A stretch of DNA of 64,000 bases, taken from contig NC_135720.1 in the NCBI RefSeq assembly GCF_964656455.1, positions 105,722,696-105,786,695 on the forward strand, read 5' to 3'. This DNA is from Halichoerus grypus. Lineage: Eukaryota; Chordata; Mammalia; Carnivora; Phocidae. Under the pieces are notes generated by a model. That model did no database searches, was not told the DNA's origin, and worked only from the letters and a program-made list of their open reading frames with translations. The translations under genes and the position numbers were made by a program. Of this stretch, positions 1 through 14,000 are shown in pieces (the first letter of the stretch is position 1; each line of letters starts with the position of its first letter).

Positions 1-104
1 TTCCCTTTTTAGAAGTAGGCTCCATGCCCACTGTGGGGCTTGAATTCATGACTGAGATCAAGAGTCACATGCTCTACCAACTGAGCCATCCAGGTGCCCC
101 CCCA
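1..104 (-). mobile_element. Can-SINE relative, old, partial
   Basis: Reverse of a tRNA-like SINE head (tctaccaactgagccatcca), cut by the window start and more diverged than most copies. Confidence 0.7.
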
Positions 105-1572
105 AAATAAAATCTTAAAAAAAAAAAATTTAGATGTAATATTGACCTTTCACAGTAACCACCTCTGGCCTGGCGCTGGTGTTTTGGAATTGGTTTTTAT
201 TTTCAGTTCACCAATTTTTTTTTTTAAACCCCATGATAAAGTTTCTGTTTTCTCAGGTGGGATGGGTGGGGTGGCTTTCTAAAAGTATTGGAGTGAGAGT
301 ACTCTACGTACTCTGGTCATAGGTGAATTGACTTGTCACTATGTTGTAAGATTTTCATAGCTGAGCAGCTATAGCCTGAAGAAGCAAGCACTTCTACAGA
401 GGAAGCAAAGAAAGTTGAATACTAGTTTCCATAACCTCCCTTTTCTCCAGTGCTCCAGGCTTTTCTGTCTCAGTAAATGACATCACCCATTGCTCAGCCA
501 GAAACAGTGATCATCTCCCTTTTCCCAAGTCCAGGCTGTCAGTCACTTCATCCAACTTGTCAGCTCTACCTCCAGGATACATCCCCTAACTGTCCTCCTA
601 CCATCTCCCTAGTCTAAGTCCTATTACTTCCTGTCTGTTAGGATCCTTTACACTCTTGTTACCACCCAGTTTATTCTGTACCCAGCAATCAAGATAATTT
701 TTTTAAATCTTCATTTTATACATTTGAGAAGTATTTATTAAACGTCTAGCATGTATTAGGCTCTGTTCTGGGCACTGGGGATACAACATGAACAGTCAAA
801 AACCCCTGCCCTCGTAGAGCTTATATTCTGCGAGAGGGAGTCAGATAATAAGTAAGATAGAGAAGTAAATTATTTTGACATGTTAAATAGAATTAAGTAC
901 TAAGAACAAACAAAAACAGAGAAAGGAGTTAATACTTTTTAATAGGGTTAGCCAGGGATGGCCTGGGAAGGTGACTTTTAATAAAGACCTGAAGGAGATG
1001 AGAGTATGAGCAATGCAAGCATCTGGAGGAAGAACGTAGTCAGATCATATCACTGTTGTGCTGGAAATCTTCCTGTGGCTTCTTACTACACTAAGAATAA
1101 AATCCAAATTTCCTAACTGGCTTCTGCCTGTCTTCTGTCACTTTGCTGCAGTCACACTGGCTGCCTTTCTGTTACCCAAAACATGCTAAGCTCATTACAG
1201 AGCTTGTTCTTTTTGCCTGAAACATCCTTCCATCTGTTTGCAAGGCTGACATCTCATCATTTAAGCGTCAGGTTAAATAGTATCACCTCAGAAAAGCCTT
1301 CTTTAACCATTCTATCTGAAGTAGCTCCTTTTCCTTAATCTCTTCCATGTTATCATGTTTTAATGATTTTATAGCACTTACTGCTATCAGAAGTACTTAA
1401 AAAAAACCCATTTTTTGATTGCTTGCTTGCTTCACTAGAAATGTATACATTCTGAGAACAGACTCAGTTTACTCTTCTCGTCCCATGCCCAGTACTAGGA
1501 AATGAAAGACTAAAAGGTCTCTGGTGGGGAGGGTTGGAAGTATGGTCTTTCATCTAAGAAGATGACTTTTTA
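105..1572. other. ZNF318 intron 1 sequence with L2-like relics
   Basis: No exon seen. From about 715 to 1,040 (gtatttattaaacgtctagc ... ctgccctcgtagagc) and 1,045 to 1,480 on the other strand lie diverged ancient repeats that resemble LINE-2 sequence. Confidence 0.5.
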
Positions 1573-1787
1573 TTTTTTTTATTTATTTTTTTTTTTTTTA
1601 AAGATTTTATTTATTTATTTGAGAGAGAGAGAGAGTGAGAGAGAGAGCGCAAGAGGGGGTAGGGTTAGAGGGAGAAGCAGACTCCCCGCCGAGCAGGGAG
1701 CCCGATGTGGGACTCGATCCCGGGACTCCGGGATCATGACCTGAGCCGAAGGCAGTCGCTTAACCAACTGAGCCACCCAGGCGCCCC
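1573..1787 (-). mobile_element. Can-SINE in ZNF318 intron 1
   Basis: Poly-T, purine-rich tract and complete tRNA-like head (ccacccaggcgcccc). Direct repeats agaagatgacttttta at 1,557-1,572 and 1,788-1,803 are the target-site duplication. It ends 155 nt before exon 2. Confidence 0.95.
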
Positions 1788-1942
1788 AGAAGATGACTTT
1801 TTAAATGTGCTTTATTTTGGGGGTAGTAGCTTACCATAGCCATTTCTCTCCTTGTTGGGTGACAACTTTATAACTAAGGAGGAGTACATTTTTGGGCTGT
1901 CTTCACCCTATAGACTATTAACATTATCTTTTACTTTTGTAG

Positions 1943-2094
1943 AGGCGCTCTCCTGGTCTGCGTTCTGACTCTTCTTTGGAACAGAGCTTAAGGATCACTG
2001 TTGGTAATGACCATTTCTGTGTTGGCATACCAGAACGGCGGCGGCTTAGTGATCGACTGGGGTCACCAGTGGATAATCTGGAAGACGTGGACAG
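1943..2094 (+). CDS. ZNF318: ZNF318 exon 2
   Basis: The acceptor is ttttgtag and the donor ag|gtaggc. The 152-nt exon begins on a codon boundary (AGG) and leaves two bases that exon 3 completes as Arg. It encodes a segment starting RRSPGLRSDSSLEQSLRITV and ending in LGSPVDNLEDVDR, typical of the Arg/Ser-rich ZNF318 N-terminal region. The absence of another ZNF318-like exon upstream in the first 1.9 kb places the window start in intron 1. Confidence 0.95.
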
Positions 2095-5000
2095 GTAGGC
2101 TTCATTTGAGGCAGGGCACACTATAATAGTGCTTGAAGGTAGAAAAGTTGCTCTTTTCTGAATAATGTATTTGAAAGAGTGGTGCCAGCACTGAAGTTAT
2201 GCCCTCTGTCCAGTACAAGGTATAACATTGGAAAAGGCTTTCTAGTGGGGAGAGTATATTGATATAGACTCTGTTGCTGAAAGAATTATGTAGAAGAAAA
2301 GACTTTAGAATGTCATCCTGGTCCACCTGGAAAGCTGAAGGGACATAAACAGAGTTCCCCAGATTAAAAACAGTTGAGATGATAAGGATTCTAAAATACT
2401 GGAACTAGGATCCTTTCTACAAAGGAAAGTTCTGGACAAAATAGGAAATCTTGTTTTAGTGGTGTTATTTTTCAGCTTGATCAGGTTGAAATAGAGGTTC
2501 AGAAAGGGCTTAGATAAATTCGTGTCTAATATATGTATCTATATTAAATATATAAGCATTAATAGAAAGTTAAAGCTCTTTAAAAATGTTTAATTTCAGT
2601 TACTACTTTACAATTGTTGGAGTGCTGAGGAAGGACAAATACGCTCCACAGAGTGTTAAATATAGGTCCCAGGTGTTAGGAACTTAACTATATATGGGAA
2701 GAAATCACATTAGGTGTGTCTCACCTCACCAAAGTAAATAAGAATGGGAGTACAGGGAAAGCACTCTTTCTGAGAGCTGGGATCCATGTCTGTTACGGTC
2801 TCTGCCCAGCATACTGGGAGTTTTAATAAATGATTAGCAGTAGCAACAAATCAATGTGATGCTCTTAACAAACTGAGGCTGTCCATGCAGTGGTACTCTG
2901 AGCATAGGCAGACAGGTGGGGGACAGCTGGACAGGAAGTCTGAAGACCAGTGCTACCCTTTGGTAATATTTACTTCAAAGCTGCAGTGGCAATTTGATGT
3001 GGCAAAGCAAGGCAGGACAGTTCTATGTCATACAACATAAGTTTCTGAAGATAGGGCTTCAAGGTATGTGGCTATATCCCTTAATTGAGGCAAAAGCCCT
3101 TGCCCTTCTGGCTGCTTCTATTTTGGGAGATGGTTGAGTAGGTGGTGCATGGTGTGACTCTCTTCCTTCCTTGTTAAGGTTTTGAGGTAACTTTAGCATT
3201 TCCTCTTGTTAAGTCTAGGCTGTCACCTCCCCTTTCCATAAGCTTTGTTATGCACGTGTGCTTCAGAGAGCTAATTGTCTTTTTTTAAGTTGTAAAAATT
3301 AAAATTTTCCTTTTAGGGAGTTTGGGACAGTAGTTTTCTTTCCAGAATTAAGTGTTTCAGAGAGACAAGCTACCGGTGAGGCGCATGGCTGGTGCAGTCG
3401 GTAGAGCATGCATCTCTTGATCTCAGGGTTATGAGTTTGAGCCCCATGTTGGATGTAGAGATTACTTAAGGAAGAAAAATAGAAGGAGGTACTAGTCCAT
3501 TATATAGATTTTTGTTCCCTGTACTTTTGCTCAATATGGTTTGTGTAGATAATTACTGTCTACTAAAACGTGGTCATAGAACCATTGGCGTTCTCAGGAT
3601 GTCTCCTGATAGCGTGTCCAGTTTTCAGCTGGACCATTTCCAGGTCCAGGCATTTTTGTCCTTTCTATGTAGGTTTTTACATTTTTTTCCTGGGCGCACC
3701 TGGCTGGCTCAGTCAGTAGGGCATTCGACTCTTATTCTTGAGGTGGTAAGTTTGAGCCCCATGTTGGGTATAGATATTACTTAAAAATAAAATCTTTAAA
3801 AATAAATAAATAAATGTTTTCCTGGGACCCTGGTGTTCTTTCTCTTCCCTTATTGAATATATTAAATTTTATATCCAGTTTGGATTACAGCCAAATTGCC
3901 AGAGTTGTCCATGTTCTCACCTTGGCAGCTCTGTGTATATTAATGTTAACTTATTCTGGAAAGGGAACATGAAGAGGTTGAATGAAGACAGCTTCTGAAG
4001 ATTTGTGGATGTGAGGTCAATTTCCCCTATTAACAGTACTCTGCACATTGTATGTTTCATTCATGGAATTCTTAACTCTTCCTTGCCCTGACATAGGTTG
4101 AAAGAGCAAGATTTTTTCCCTCCGATTTGCCTTAGGGAAAAGACAGAAGCACACAGTTTTCTTCCAGCATTTTGGGGAAGCAGCAGAGGAAAAGAATGGG
4201 ATGTTTGGGCTCTGGAGGATCTTTTTTCCTTCTCTTTTCTTTTCTTTTTTTTATCATATACTTTTTTTTTTTTTTAAAGATTTTATTTATTTATTTGACA
4301 GAGAGACACAACGAGAGAGGGAACACAAGCAGGGGGAGTGGGAGAGGGAGAAGCAGGCTTCCCACAGAGCAGGGAGCCCGATGTGGGGCTCGATCCCAGG
4401 ACCCTGAGATCATGACCTGAGCCGAAGGCAGACGCTTAACCGACTGCGCCACCCAGGTGCCCCTATCATATACATTTTTTAACAGCTTTATTGAGCCATA
4501 ATTCACATACCATAAAATTCACCCATTTAAAGTATACAGGTCAGTGACTTTTAGTATATTCTCAGAGTTGTGAATCCACTACTATGATCAATTTTAGAAC
4601 GGTTTTATTACTTGTACTCTTAGCTATTTATTAGTTAACCCCACCACCTGCCATAGCTTATCACTAATCTACTTTCTGTCCCTAATAGATTTGCCTATTC
4701 TGGACATTCTGTATGTGACTAGCATCTTTCACTTAGCATGATGTTTTTCAGGACTCACTCATGATGTAGTATATAATAGTACTTCATTCCTTTTTACTGC
4801 CAGTAATATTTCATTGTATGTGTTTTGTTTATCAATTTATCAGTGATGAATGGATGATAAATTTGGGTTGTTTCCACTATTTGGCTATTGTGGATAATGC
4901 TACTATGAACAATTGGTGTGTAAACTTTTATGTGGATATATATGATATGTTTTTTTAACTTATTTAATGCAATTCATAAATACAAAGTACAGAGAGGGAG

Positions 5001-8000
5001 CTCCCCTCTACTTGCTAGATGAGATGCTGCCCAATTCATGAATAGCTTAATAAAGCTAATTAAATCTTAAAAAAAAAAGTAGAATAGTACAGAGAGCCCC
5101 CGTGTACTCATCACCTACAACCAACAGTCAATTTTTTAAATAGATAGACCTTATTTTAGAAAAGAGTTGGATTTAACTAAAGCTTTCAGAGTGTGTCCCT
5201 GGACTGTTCTGAGCTACAGGGTATGGGGACCTTTTTAGGGTTTACTTTTACTGCAGCCAGTTCTTTCTCTTATCCTTTGGGAGATCTGGGAAAGGAGGAC
5301 ATGAGTTTCTAATAAGCAACTTAATTTCTGGCTGTGTTTACATGATAGCTCATTCTTTTAACTGTTAATGTGCCTTTTTCATTGTTTTTTTGCCTCCTTT
5401 TGCTGGAGATTACAAGTCTTGACCGAGACTCTCTGGGACACATTTCATTATTTCTGACTTCTTGATATTTAGGGCTGGATTAGATTTTGAGCTGGTATGT
5501 CATTTGGTGGTAATATGTAATAGTTTTAGTGTGGAGCTGAACATGGAAGTATGGATGAATTTGCCATTACCTGTGGAACCTGTGTTTTTTCCCCCCTACA
5601 CTAATACAATCAGAGAGTTTTTTATGGTAGATGGTGGTATAGCAATGGAGCAACTCATGGACATTCGTCCCTGGAAATAGGTATGTTCATGGCTGACAGA
5701 CCTATAGAGTAAAATGTTTTACTCTAGTTATGTTTGATTTCAGAGATCATCTTTGCTTCAATCCCATTTTTTTCCTATTTTATATTATATTGAAACCTCA
5801 AAATTCCCCAGACTCTTGGGGAAGAGGTGAGTTATAGGAACCTGGATTCCCATGGGTGGCATTCTTTTAGCGGAGGTGATAAAGTTTATCTTTAATAAAA
5901 GTCTTTCATAAAGTTATTTATAGCTGTTATCCAGGTCTAAAACTTTGAACAAAGGCAGGACTGGTGAATAAGAAAAGGCAACTCTTTGATGTTCTGCTAA
6001 CTCAGTCCCAGAGAAAGCAACTAAAAAACAAACAAAATGAAAGAAAAGTTATTTCTTAGAAACTTTCAAAAAATAGAGGTAGGTACTAGAAACTGTAGCA
6101 AACACCAGTGTGAGTGGAATGTGAGTAACCTGTAAATTTTTCATTCAGATTATTTAAAAGTTGTATGCTCAAAGTGCTGTAGGATCTTTATTTCTATCTG
6201 TGATTAAATCAGAAATTTTCTTTTTGGGCAGTAGAAGCTCTGTGAACACAGTACCCAAAAAGATTAGGACTACTGTGTGTGGTATAGAGCTCTGAACTGA
6301 AAAAGGACAAGTGTCCCAGCCTATATTTTTATCTTCACGCCACAAAGGTCCAAGACCGTTTTATTTCTATGAAATGAAAATATATAGTGAGCCAAACCGC
6401 CACATACTTTTTCCCACACCCAGGATTAGCAGATGCTTGTGGATATCCAAGCAAAGTAGAAAAAGGGAATTAAATAGGCTGTGGAAGGAATTTTGTGGTT
6501 TTTAATATGTGAACTAGCAAAACAAAGCATTGGAGAACCTTCTAAAACTTGTGAGAAAATGCCAGTAAGGTAGCTCAGTAGTTTAAAAAAACTTCCCCCA
6601 CAGTGAAACACTTCTTTTCCAAATGATATATAGAACTTCATCTCATAAACGGATAAAATTGGAGCTAGTACAGTTTTGGTGAGGTGGAAGGCCCAGAGCC
6701 ATGCAGGCTCTGCTTTTTTTTCTTTTCTTTTTTTTAAAGATTTTATTTATTTATTAGAGAGCATGAGCAAGGGGAGGGGAAGAGGCCAAGGGTGAGAAGC
6801 AGACTCCCCGCTGAGCGTGGAGCCCAACGTGGGGCTCCATCCCAAGACCCTGAGCTGAAGTCAGATGCTTAACTGTCTGAGCCACCCAGGTGCTGCCAGG
6901 CTCTGCTTTCTTAGCATGTCTTTCTTTTAGGCAGCTCCTGAGCAGACTTCAGAATCTCTGTAGAACATAGCTTGAGGGCGCCTGGGTGGCTCAGTTGGTT
7001 AAGCATCTGCCTTCGGCTCAGGTCATGATCCCAGGGTCCTGGGATCAAGCCCCACGTCGGTCTCTCTCCTCAGCGGGAGCCTGCTTCTCTCTCTCCCTTA
7101 TGTTCCCCCTGCTTGTACTCTCTCTCTCTGTCAAATAAATAAAATCTTAAAAAAAAAAAAAGGAGTTTAGGTTTAAAAAAAAAAGAACATAGCTTGAAAA
7201 TCATTGATCTGGCCTGGTGTTTCTCAAATTTTAAAGTGCATACCTATCACCTGGAGATCCTGTTAAAATGCAGGTTCTGATTCAGGAGGCCTGTATGGAG
7301 CCTGAGAATCCACATTTCTAAAAAGTTCCTAGGTAATACAGTTGCTGCTGATTCAGATCACACTTTTGGTAGCAAAGAGCTAGAATTTAAGCTAGTGTGG
7401 AGTTGTTCAATCCAGGGCCTTTTGTAATCTGGTAGTGGTATTTTCACATCTCCCAAACCCTAGTGTGATATTCTGCATCTCCAAAGTCTAGTCAAAGAGA
7501 TTAGCCTAAGAGCTCTGTCTAGACAGACTAGTAATATCTCTCCTTGGTTAGAGGCTGAAGCTGCTTGTGCCCTGGAGAAAGGGAAAAGAAATGTTCTATA
7601 GGTTTGTTCTTGGACTTCATGATTGTGTTTTGTCTTAAGTATTTTGTAGCCCCTTGGCTGAATGTCAGGCTCTTAGTCTTGTCTGGTCTTGCTGTTTCTA
7701 AGTCCATTGTATTCAGTGATGCTTGTCTCTTTCCTCAGGGATGACCTGACTGATGATTCTGTCTTCACTCGAAGTTCCCAATGCTCTCGAGGTCTTGAAC
7801 GATATATTTCCCGGGAGGAGGGACCTCTTAGTCCGTTCTTAGGACAACTTGATGAGGACTACCGGACAAGAGAAACTTTCCTGCATCGTTCTGATTATAG
7901 TCCCCATATCAGTTGTCATGATGAGCTGTTGCGGGGAACAGAAAGGAATAGAGATAAACTCAAAGGTTCCTACTCCATACGACCCGAGGAAAGAAGTCGG

Positions 8001-11000
8001 GAGGGCAAACGGCCCCGTTACGATGACACAGAGAAGATACACAGCATGGGAGGTGATCACTCAGGTTTTACATCAGGGACCCGCAACTATCGACAGCGTA
8101 GACGAAGCCCAAGCCCTAGGTTTCTAGACCCTGAGTTTCGAGAGCTGGACCTTGCCAGGCGAAAACGAGAGGAAGAGGAGGAACGAAGTAGGAGCTTGAG
8201 TCAGGAGCTGGTTGGAGTTGATGGTGGTGACACTAGCTGTTCCATTCCTGGACTGTCGGGTGTCCTAACAGCATCGGAGCCAGGATATTCTTTACATCGG
8301 CCTGAGGAAGTATCTGTGATGCCCAAGAAGTCAATTCTGAAGAAACGGATTGAGGTGGACATGGAGCCTTCCATTCAGGTCTCTGCTTCATTTCTAGGAT
8401 CTCTTGCTAGTCCCTCTGATATCTTGAAACTTGGTTACTTTTCTGGGGGTGTGTGTCCCTAACGGTATCTTTGTAATATATCCTGGACCAACCTTGTTAT
8501 GCCTATGAGCTCTATCTTCCAGGATTCTCCAAAGGAAACTGTAGGCCTTACAGTGCAATCATACTTCGAAGCCCTCGAAGTAGAGGGCTTCTATTGTCAT
8601 ATATTAGGCTTTCTAAATAAACACTTTTGAGTATTTATTGTAAGTTTTTTCTCTAAATTGGGTAGCCCTGTAGGAATCTTTGAATGTGGATATCTTGGAA
8701 ATTAAGCTTAAAGGGCAAAGAGAGGAGATGATCTGAATTTTTCTCATTTCTCTTTAGAGAGAAGACAAGATTCATGAGTGGTAGGTCACTAGACCAGAAA
8801 TCAGGTGATTCTGATTCCGGTCCCACTGCCACCCCCTTGCTGTGCGATTTTTAGGCAAGTCACCCCACCATTCTGGGCCTTGTTATTTTTCCCTCATCTG
8901 TGAAAAGATGATCAGGCATGAGCACTAGTTTTTAGCTATTCTCTTAGGAGTCCAAGGTTTCTGAAGAAGTATCTAAGGGCACATAAAGAAGCAAAGGGAG
9001 GCTGATCAGTTAGGGTTTCACGGTTTCCTAATCCCACTTGAACCAAAGCAGCTCCACTTTTATGTCTTTTTTTCCTCCTTCGAGGGACCCATGGAAAAGC
9101 TAGAGCATCTCTAAAGTCCTTTTGAATTCATATTCCTTGGTAAGGACTACAACAAATGGGCAAAAGTGAGGATTCATGCCAGTCTGCCTTATTTCGTGTT
9201 TCCCCTTGCTTCAGCAGAAGCATCTGGAGAGATGGAGACCCAAATCTTGACCCTGCCTAAGGATACTGTACCTCCCTTTCATTCATACTTATCATTCCCC
9301 TATTAATTCAAGAAGAACCAAGTATTTAAGTATTTATCTCAATTACTAGTTTTCTGAGATTCTGCATAGAGGCTAAATCACTTGTGCTTGTCTTTGCAGC
9401 TTGATAGTTTTTCCAGCAGTACCAGCTCCAGCCAGGATCACCCTGTCTACTCTGGTCACCCATCTCTTCCACTAAGTGGTGCTATTGCTGCTTTTGCCTC
9501 AGAGATTGAAAACAAGGGAACTATGGTAGAAACTACCCTGAAGGAACCTCAGGGCAGCCTCTACCAATGGGGTCCTCTCCCTGGGATGCCCAAAGACAAC
9601 AGTCCTCTCAGAGAGAAGTTTGGAAGTTTTCTCTGCCACAAGGAGAAACTGAATATGAAGGCTGAGGGGCCTGAGCGACACACAGACTTCTTGCTCCCTC
9701 ATGAGAGGGCTAGCCAGGATGGCAGTGGTTTTTCCCGCATTTTGAGCATGTTGGCAGACTCCACCAGTACACAGGAAAAAAGGCGCCGTAGTTTCCCTGA
9801 CATTGAGGATGAGGAGAAATTTCTCTATGGGGATGAAGAAGAGGATTTAAAGGCAGAATCTCCACCAAAGCCCCTTGGGGGCTCTGCGAGTGAAGTCTTG
9901 AGACAGAAGGCAAGCTCCCTGCCCTCTTCAGCTCCAGCTGTAAAACTAGAATCAATAGAAGAGACGAATCCAGAATATGCCAAGATTCATGACTTGCTCA
10001 AGACCATAGGGCTGGATATCGGGGTAGCAGAGATCAGTAAACTGGCCGCCCGCACCCAGGAACGACTTCATGGCAAGAAACCGTCACGTTCCTCTGCTGA
10101 CCGCCGTTCATCGGTTGACCGGCACTTTTCAGCAGACCGCTGTTCCTCAGTTGACCACCATTTCTCAGCTGATCGGCACTCCTCAGATCCTCACAGACTG
10201 GAGAGCAGGGAGGCACACCATAGCAATACCCACTCCCCAGAGGTGTCCCATCCACATCCAGTCTCCCCTGTAGATCCTTACCTGCTCACAAAAAACAGCC
10301 CCCCATTCCTAAAGTCTGACCATTCAGTGGGTCATGTTGCAGGGTCAGAGGTAGTTGGCAGTGGTTTTCAGTCATCTGTGGCTGTCAGATGCATGTTACC
10401 GTCAGCCCCGTCTGCCCCAATTAGACTTCCACATCCTGCTTCATTATCTCAGTTTCATATGCCAAGGGCCTCTCAGTTTGCTGCAGCTCGGATACCTCCA
10501 AACTACCAGGGACCTGCCATTCCCTCTGCTTCCTTTGATGCCTACAGGCATTACATGGCATATGCAGCCTCAAGGTGGCCCATGTACCCCGCTTCTCAAC
10601 CATCCAACCACTCTCTACCTGAACCACACAGGGTAATACCCGTTACCAAACAAGCTACTCGTAGCCGTCCCAATCTCCGTGTGATACCCACTGTGACTCC
10701 TGATGAGCCCAAACAGGAGGAGTCAGTGCTAAGCTCAATTCCTACTGCTCAAGTGCCTGTCCAGGTGTCCATCCCATCACTCATAAGATACAATCCGGAG
10801 AAGATCTCTGACGAGAAGAACCGTGCTTCCCAGAAGCAGAAGGTAAACACTAGCTTTGGGCATCCTGTACCTGAGCCTTCCTATTTTAACATAAATTGGT
10901 ATTTGTCTTTTAGAGGGAGTAAGGTCCTTTTACTTTTAAGTTTTTGGAGGCTGCTGTCCTCGCTCTAAGTAATGTATATACCCCCTCTGTTTTTCTCATG

Positions 11001-14000
11001 TTTTCTCATTAGGACTAAACTAAATTCTGGCCCTAGGTCCCACTGTGAGTTCTTGACTTCTTTTTTCTTTTTAAAGTGTCTCTATCAGGGGACGCCTGGG
11101 TGGCTCCGTCATTAAGCGTCTGCCTTCGGCTCAGGTCATGATCCCAGGGTCCTGGGATCGAGCCTCACATCGGGCTCCCTGCTCCACGGGAAGCCTGCTT
11201 CTCCCTCTCCCACTCCCCCTGCTTGTGCTCTCTCTCTCTCACTGTCTCTCTCTCTGTCAAAAAAATAGAATCTTTAAAAAAAATATAAAGTGTCTCTATC
11301 AGAATTACTGGGCTTAGAACACTATGGGTAGGACTTGAGAGCCTTAAAGTTTTCAAATATGACCTCATCAGGGAATGAGGAACCAAAATTGGATTGGGTG
11401 AAGGAGAATCAGTAAACCTGTTTTCATCTTAGTGAGTTTTGGATCCTTTTCCTATAGTGATTATGAGGGTTAAAAGCTAATACCTGGTTGTTGCTTGGTA
11501 ATTAAACCCAAGAAATAAGCTTTGCTTGTTCTGGTTTGTTTTAGAGTCCTGGAGTAACAATACTTTTTTTATGACACTTTAAAAAAAGTAGTTTTTATAC
11601 TAGAAAGTTCATTGTGTTCTCTGGTATAGGAAGGGAGCAGTGGCTGGGGTAAAGATGTAATAATTCTAGATGTTTTAAAACAGTAGGTAAAAAATAGGGA
11701 TGAGGAATACAGAATAGCAGAAATTCAAATGGAAAAATTAATGCGTTCTCTTAATTTTAAAGGTCCTTAGTAACTATAACTCACTTTGTTTAGGAACATA
11801 AAAATGTAATGTATAAATTTGGTTTGCTAATACAATAATGAAAACCTGAGGAGAAAAAAAGGGAAAAAATGGAGGGCCAATCATTTTTTTTCCGATTTAA
11901 AGGAAATTTAGCTAATTCTTGAGAAGACAGAAATTACTTCTTCTTAATTTTTCATTGTACTTAGATACTCTGAACTCCAGAAAGAGGGGGATAGGTTCAA
12001 TACAGACAAAACCCGAGACTGCACAGACACTGTTTGTAGACTGAATGCTTTCCCTTTACTTCTTCTTCAAGAACCTAGCACTAATACACAGGTTTTCCAC
12101 ACTAGTCCATTATAGACAAGCTGTATTTGTTTTTTCCATCGAGTAGTAGTAATACAGTTGAAACACTGTGGGCTTTTGGCTATATGTACCTGGATTTGAT
12201 TTTACTTGATTTGATTTGATTTATATACCTGGATTTTAAATTTAAAAAAAAAAGATTTATTTATTTATTTATTTATTTGAGAGAGAGCACGAGCGGGGAG
12301 GAGGGGCAGAGGGAGAGGGAGAAGCAGACTCCCGCTGAGCAGGGAGCCCGATGTGGGACTCGATCCCAAGACCCTGGGATCATGACCTGAGCTGAAGGCA
12401 GACACTTAGCCAGCTGAGCCACCCAGGTGCCCTGGATTTTAAATTTTCTTCCTATATGACCTTGGGTATGTTACTTGATCTTTCGCAACCTCAGTTTTCT
12501 TACTATAAAACAGAGATAATGTCATGAGGATTAAATAAGATGATGTATGTAATGCAACTAACACAGTGTATCCCCTGTAACACTTATTAGTTCCTTTCTT
12601 GATGGTTCCCTTTGAGCTCAGAACCACTGTCTAATAGTTGCTGTCAGTAACTTTAGGTTAACATTAATAGCATAGTGCTTCCTGGGGCGGCTGGGTGGCT
12701 CAGCCGGTTGAACGTCTGACTCTTGATTTCAGCCCACGTCATGGTCTCAGGGTAGTGGGATTGAGCCCCACGTTGGGATCCACGCTGGGTGTGGAGCCTG
12801 CTTGAGATTCTCTCCCTCTCCATCTGCCCCTGCTACCCCCCCCCACCAAGAAAAAAATAGTATAGTGCTTTCTGCATAAAAATAATACTTTTGGGGCAAT
12901 GTAGCTCTGATAAGGATAATTTTATTCTGGAATTTGGGTCAGAATGAAATATCACCTTTGATATAAAGTCAGAACTTATGTGTGCAGACATTTGGATCCT
13001 TGGATTCTGATATCATCTAGCATGAAGGCTTATGGAAGAGAGCAATAGAAAAGTGAGGATGTGCTATGGTGAGCACTGTGAATTGTGTAAAACTGATGAA
13101 TCACAGACCTGTACTGATGAATCACGGACCTGTAAATAATACATTATATGTTAAAAAAAAAAGAAGATAGTAGGAAGGGAAAAATAAAGGGGGGGAATCG
13201 GAGGGGGAGACAACCATGAGAGACCATGGACTCTGAGAAACAAACTGAGGGTTCTAGAGGGGAGGGGGGGATGGGTTAGCTTGGTGATGGGTATTAAAGA
13301 GGGCACATATTGAATGGAGCACTGGGTGTTATACACTTTGTTATATATCAAAAACTAATGATGTAATGTATATACGTTTGTTATATATCAGAAACTAATG
13401 ATGTAATGTATGGTGATTAACATAATAAAATTTAAAAAAAATCATTACTAGATTAAATCTTCTTTCTTAGACTTTGGAAAAAAAAAAAAGAAAAAGGAGG
13501 ATGTTGGAGGCTGAAGGATGTTGTACTTTGCAGGTTATTGAAGAGAGGGAAAAGCTAAAGAGTGACCGGGAAGCTCGCCAGAAGAAGATGTACTACCTCA
13601 GGACGGAATTGGAGCGGCTTCATAAACAACAAGGTATCAGACACTCCTGTGCGTGACTGCCTTTTTGTAGTAACTTGAGTAGGAGACCTACCCAAGGAGA
13701 GCTGTGAGGACTCTCAGACGGGTTCAGTGACTTCTGAAGCCTTACTTTTTAAAAAAATTTTGACTTAATTGGACTTAGAGAAAAGTTGCAATAAAAAGTT
13801 ACAGTAATAGTGTAAAGAATTCTCAGGTATTCTCTATGATTATTAGCATTTTACCATGTTTGCTCTATCTTTTTTTCCCTCTCAATCTTTGTGTGTGGGG
13901 GGGGGGGGGTGTGTGTATGTGTGTGATTTTTCCTGAATTCTTCAAGAGTAAGTTTTAGATATGATCCTCCTTTACTCCTAAATACTTCATTGTGAAGATG

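Noticed and set aside
1..104. Possible tRNA gene
   Set aside because: tRNA-like box motifs here and at about 40 other sites belong to tRNA-derived SINEs with A-rich tails and target duplications; no intact cloverleaf gene was recognised.
4172..4506. Recurrent 60-90 residue ORFs with KDFIYLTERE and GSPMRGSIPGPWDHDL
   Set aside because: The same translations recur at every SINE; they are chance frames of the repeat, not a protein family.
7689..8462. 257-codon continuous ORF taken as a single-exon gene
   Set aside because: It is ZNF318 exon 3 extended into both introns; true limits are 7,739-8,378.
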